9,529 bases of DNA. Origin: Flavobacteriales bacterium (GTDB lineage Bacteria > Bacteroidota > Bacteroidia > Flavobacteriales > BACL11). Below the pieces are notes generated by a model that was not told where the DNA came from, searched no databases, and was given only the letters and a program-made list of their open reading frames with translations. Position numbers and translations under genes: made by a program. Numbering within the stretch: position 1 is the first letter of the stretch; each line of letters starts with the position of its first letter. The DNA is taken from the NCBI GenBank assembly GCA_002730985.1, contig PCBP01000060.1, positions 1 to 9,529 on the forward strand, read 5' to 3'. Below are positions 6,294 through 9,529 of the stretch, one piece after another.

Positions 6294-7411
6294 TGCTTAA
6301 CACATCATTAACTACTGATTCTGTTGCCATTGATTTACAGCCAATTGTCTCAAAAATAATTAATGAGGAAAGAATCAACCAAGAGGAAGGCCTCTTACTT
6401 TACAATCAGGCCTCCATCCCATTATTAGGTAGTCTAGCAAATGCTATAAGGGAGAAAAAAAATGGCAACAATACATTCTTCAATAAGAATATCCATATTG
6501 AACCAACAAATATATGTGTATTTGACTGTAAATTCTGCTCATATTCCAGAAAATTAAGTAAAAAAGTAGAAGCTTGGGAATACACTATTGATGAAATGAT
6601 TGAGAAACTAAAAACTTATAAAGAAAAAGATATTACAGAAGTACATTTAGTTGGTGGAGTCCATCCTAAAATGGGTCTCCATTATTTTATTGAACTCATC
6701 AAAAAAATAAAGAAAATACGCCCTGATATACATATAAAAGCATTTACTGCTGTTGAACTTGAGTATATGTGCAGGAAGGCAAAAGTAACCTATGAAGAAG
6801 GTTTAAAGATGCTAAAGAATGCTGGACAAGATTCGTTGCCTGGAGGAGGCGCAGAGATATTTGATGAAGATATCCGAAATGAAATTTGTGCTGATAAATG
6901 CAATAGTGAAACATGGTTAGAAATTCACGAGACTGCACATAAATTAAAAATGCCTTCTAACGCAACAATGCTCTATGGACATATTGAGAAACCTATACAT
7001 ATAATTGATCATTTAGATAGATTAAGACAATTACAAGATAAAACCTGCGGATTCAATACTTTCATCCCTCTAAAGTATAGAAACGGAAACAATCAAATGT
7101 CACATATTAATGAAGGAAGTTTAGTTAATGATATTAAATTATATGCATTTGCAAGAATTTACCTAGACAACTTCAAGCATTTAAAAGCATACTGGCCAAT
7201 GATTGGCAAAAAAACAACCCAAAACTTATTGGCCTTTGGCGTAGATGATATTGATGGGACAATTGATGATACTACAAAGATATATTCTATGGCAGGAGTG
7301 GAGGATCAAAATCCTACTATGAGCACAGAAGAAATTATCAAATTAGTTAAAGATGTGGGCAGGACTCCTATTCAAAGAGACACCCTTTATAATACAATTA
7401 GAGAATATTAA
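6293..7411 (+). CDS. mqnE: Aminofutalosine synthase MqnE (radical SAM, menaquinone by the futalosine pathway)
   Basis: MqnE adds the 5'-deoxyadenosyl radical of S-adenosylmethionine to 3-[(1-carboxyvinyl)oxy]benzoate, giving 6-amino-6-deoxyfutalosine in menaquinone synthesis. The 372-residue product carries the radical SAM cluster motif C75-x3-C79-x2-C82 in 'EPTNICVFDCKFCSYSR', then 'EVHLVGGVHPK' (116-126), 'LPGGGAEIF' (182-190), 'SNATMLYGHIE' (222-232) and 'GVDDIDGTIDDTT' (316-328), all typical of MqnE, as is the ending 'GRTPIQRDTLYN'. Length is normal. The ATG at 6293 overlaps the protease stop as TAATG; the N-terminus it gives ('DLQPIVSKIINEERINQEEG') fits the family, and no ribosome-binding site is seen, which suggests translational coupling. 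No other mqn gene is in the window. The stop overlaps the opposing rluD-like gene by 4 bases. Confidence 0.97.
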   Translation: MLNTSLTTDSVAIDLQPIVSKIINEERINQEEGLLLYNQASIPLLGSLANAIREKKNGNNTFFNKNIHIEPTNICVFDCKFCSYSRKLSKKVEAWEYTIDEMIEKLKTYKEKDITEVHLVGGVHPKMGLHYFIELIKKIKKIRPDIHIKAFTAVELEYMCRKAKVTYEEGLKMLKNAGQDSLPGGGAEIFDEDIRNEICADKCNSETWLEIHETAHKLKMPSNATMLYGHIEKPIHIIDHLDRLRQLQDKTCGFNTFIPLKYRNGNNQMSHINEGSLVNDIKLYAFARIYLDNFKHLKAYWPMIGKKTTQNLLAFGVDDIDGTIDDTTKIYSMAGVEDQNPTMSTEEIIKLVKDVGRTPIQRDTLYNTIREY

Positions 7412-8415
7412 AGTGACTGATGGATAGCATACTTGCGCCATTTCTTAATAAGCTGATCCATATCCTCTTCCAATTCAGAATCAAAAAATATATATTTTTT
7501 AGTAGTAGGATGTATAAATCCTAAAGATTTTGCGTGTAGTGCCTGTCTTGCGCATATTTTAAAACAATTCTGTATAAACTGCTTATATTTTGTGAATGTA
7601 GTACCTTTCAAGATTACATCCCCACCATAATCTTCATCATTAAAGAGTGGATGACCAATATACTTGAAATGAGCCCTAATCTGATGGGTCCTACCAGTTT
7701 CTAACTTACATTCAATTAATGTAGTATATCCAAATCTTTCTAAGACTGTATAATGTGAGACAGCATGCTTACCGTATTCCCCATCTGGAAAAACATCCAT
7801 AATTTTCCTGTTTTTCAAATTCCTGCCAATGTTACCTGTTATTGTACCCGTATCATCCTTTACATCACCCCAAACCAAAGCAACATACTTTCTATCTAAA
7901 TCTCTATCAGCAAACTTCTTAGCCAAATCAGTCATTGCCCTTTCATTCTTGGCAATTACAAGTATTCCTGAGGTATTCTTATCTATTCTGTGAACTAATC
8001 CTGGTCGATCCTCCTCTCCCATATTAGGCAAATTATTTACATGAAAAGCTACAGCATTAACTAAAGTGCCATCAGAATTGCCATAACCAGGATGCACAAC
8101 CATGCCAGCTGCTTTATTTACAATAAGTAGATCATCATCCTCATAAACAATATTTAAGGGGATATCTTGCGGAATTAACTCATTTCTCTCCTTAGGATAA
8201 TCTAACACTACAGTAACTACATCCTCTCCTTTCACCTTGTAATTTGCCTTCACAGTTTTGTCATTTACCCTAACATTTCCAGCTTTTATCGAATTTTGGA
8301 TTTTATTTCTTGTAGTAAATTCTACAAAATTTAATAAGAAACGATCTACTCTTAAAGGATTTTGACCTTTCTCAGCAATAAATTTATAATGTTCAAATTC
8401 TTGCTTAGCAACCAT
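7408..8415 (-). CDS. rluD: RluD-like 23S rRNA pseudouridine synthase with S4 domain
   Basis: RluA/RluD-family enzymes convert specific uridines in 23S rRNA to pseudouridine. With the ATG at 8415 the product is 335 residues: an S4 RNA-binding domain (about 20-67, 'LRVDRFL...NKIQNSIKAGNVRVNDK'), then the catalytic domain. The catalytic motif is HRIDKNTSG (142-150) with D145 as nucleophile; GRTHQIRAHF (241-250) and 'GHPLFNDEDYGG' (254-265) follow. A longer frame from 8439 would add eight residues (MSKNYCTI), but those bases encode the end of the upstream gene. The 8415 start gives an N-terminus (MVAKQEFEHYKF) typical of Bacteroidota homologues and a TAATG overlap with the upstream stop. The rRNA position is inferred from S4-containing RluD relatives and is uncertain. 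It is the second RluA-family gene here; the first, at 1-398, is of the short type. Confidence 0.93.
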   Translation of the reverse strand: MVAKQEFEHYKFIAEKGQNPLRVDRFLLNFVEFTTRNKIQNSIKAGNVRVNDKTVKANYKVKGEDVVTVVLDYPKERNELIPQDIPLNIVYEDDDLLIVNKAAGMVVHPGYGNSDGTLVNAVAFHVNNLPNMGEEDRPGLVHRIDKNTSGILVIAKNERAMTDLAKKFADRDLDRKYVALVWGDVKDDTGTITGNIGRNLKNRKIMDVFPDGEYGKHAVSHYTVLERFGYTTLIECKLETGRTHQIRAHFKYIGHPLFNDEDYGGDVILKGTTFTKYKQFIQNCFKICARQALHAKSLGFIHPTTKKYIFFDSELEEDMDQLIKKWRKYAIHQSL

Positions 8416-9529
8416 TATCGTACAATAATTTTTTGACACTCTTTTCCCTCGTCGTTTAATAACTCTACAAAATATACCCCTGAGGACAGATCATTAACAT
8501 CTATGTTGGCAACACCCGAATTTACATTAATTCTCTTCAAAAGGACACCTTGCAAAGAGTAAATCGAAATAATACTATTTAAGCAAGATGTTACAATAGA
8601 CAACTCTGAAAAGACTGGATTTGGATAAACTTGAAATCTAACATTAATATCTATGACACTTGATACAATTTCATTCATACTTAAGATAGGTCGAATCATC
8701 CAACTACCAGGATATGATGACATAGTCCATCCGGCACCTGCATCATACAACATATAATTATTAGCTTCATTATTTTTATCTAAACCAATATTTAATAAGT
8801 CATCTGTTATCTGCTTCCAGCCCACATAGAAGGTTCCTACAATCTTAAATGGTTGATCAATATAATAAGTATGATAAGCCATATTTTCAGTATGAACCGG
8901 GAAGACGGTCTGTGTGTGCAGTATATCACCAGGTAAACCATTAATTTTCTCCCATATCGTTAAGTTAAAAGGAATATGACTAACAGAATCTAACATCTGT
9001 GGGAAGTACATCTGAACTGCTCGCAAAGTGTCAGGTCGGTTTAAGCTAAACTCATAAGCTAACCTTGCACCATTTACATTAATCCCATAAGCTGATTCAG
9101 CTGTCCCATCATCATAAGCAAAATGGGAATAGAAATTCTGATTATGATATATCGTGTCATTTAACTTATTATCAGATGAAGCTGTGCCAATAATATTCTG
9201 AATAACAAAAGTAGCAGTATCAGATTGAAAAGAATTAAATACATTACTCTCAACATTAATTGGAGGATCTGAGAATGAGAAATTACCTATCGTATCATAA
9301 CTTAACACAGAGACATTCCGACTAACACCAATTAATGGATAATGAAAAATCTGATTGTCATTCTCAAAAACATTATATTGATAATCAACATTAGTACTAG
9401 CATCATTATTTCTCAGCTTTATATCAATGGAGTCTTTTAATTCAGACAGCTCATTGTTTAAAAAATGTGTCCAAGGCATCTCAAAATATCTATTTAGAAA
9501 TGATGGAGAACTATATACAAATGCAACAT
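8415..9529 (-). CDS. T9SS-secreted protein, C-terminal part (5' end outside window)
   Basis: The frame stays open from the ATG at 9479 to the window edge, encoding '...VAFVYSSPSFLNRYFE' before that methionine, so the methionine is probably internal and the gene continues beyond 9529. Numbering from it, residues about 115-266 form a beta-rich domain starting 'HFAYDDGTAES' and including 'GTFYVGWKQ' and 'LNIGLDKN', a pattern common in large Bacteroidota secreted proteins, sometimes as part of proteases or adhesins. Residues 281-354 are a type A T9SS sorting domain (FQVYPNP..., ending 'QKIIVR'). No catalytic motif lies in the visible part, so its activity is unknown. The TAA stop (8417-8415) overlaps the ATG of the rluD-like gene, suggesting co-transcription. 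Confidence 0.9.
   Translation of the reverse strand, partial: VAFVYSSPSFLNRYFEMPWTHFLNNELSELKDSIDIKLRNNDASTNVDYQYNVFENDNQIFHYPLIGVSRNVSVLSYDTIGNFSFSDPPINVESNVFNSFQSDTATFVIQNIIGTASSDNKLNDTIYHNQNFYSHFAYDDGTAESAYGINVNGARLAYEFSLNRPDTLRAVQMYFPQMLDSVSHIPFNLTIWEKINGLPGDILHTQTVFPVHTENMAYHTYYIDQPFKIVGTFYVGWKQITDDLLNIGLDKNNEANNYMLYDAGAGWTMSSYPGSWMIRPILSMNEIVSSVIDINVRFQVYPNPVFSELSIVTSCLNSIISIYSLQGVLLKRINVNSGVANIDVNDLSSGVYFVELLNDEGKECQKIIVR

Overview
The window is AT-rich, gene-dense chromosomal DNA from a member of the Bacteroidota. The evidence is two secreted proteins ending in type IX secretion (T9SS) sorting domains, lipoproteins with CKK-type lipoboxes, TAnnTTTG-type promoter elements, and almost no Shine-Dalgarno sequences. 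The futalosine-pathway enzyme MqnE implies menaquinone made by that route, which hints at a lineage outside the classical Flavobacteriaceae, but order level cannot be fixed from this window. No tRNA, rRNA, insertion sequence, prophage gene or CRISPR array was seen.

Layout. (1) Bases 1-398, plus: the 3' end of an RluA-family pseudouridine synthase cut by the window edge. (2) Bases 395-2839, minus: priA, tail-to-tail with the first gene and overlapping it by 4 bases. (3) Bases 2840-2958: a divergent promoter region with a 9-bp inverted repeat over the priA promoter. (4) Bases 2959-4852, plus: a two-gene operon of an MbnP-like copper-binding lipoprotein and an MbnH/MauG-like di-heme peroxidase lipoprotein. 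(5) Bases 4917-7411, plus: a secreted M43-type metalloprotease with a T9SS tail, joined by a TAATG stop/start overlap to mqnE. (6) Bases 7408-8415, minus: an S4-domain RluD-like pseudouridine synthase, again converging on its neighbour with a 4-base overlap. (7) Bases 8415-9529, minus: the C-terminal part of a T9SS cargo protein, joined to the rluD-like gene by a second TAATG overlap and running off the window.

The most interesting content is the MbnP/MbnH pair. In the characterised family the di-heme enzyme oxidises a tryptophan of its partner to kynurenine, which allows copper binding. Both proteins here carry the same short N-terminal Cys-x18-Cys module just after the lipid anchor, and the MbnP-like protein has a surface-export-like signal, suggesting an envelope-anchored, jointly localised copper system with no methanobactin genes in view. 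The rest is housekeeping (replication restart, rRNA modification, menaquinone synthesis) mixed with secreted proteins through very tight gene packing.
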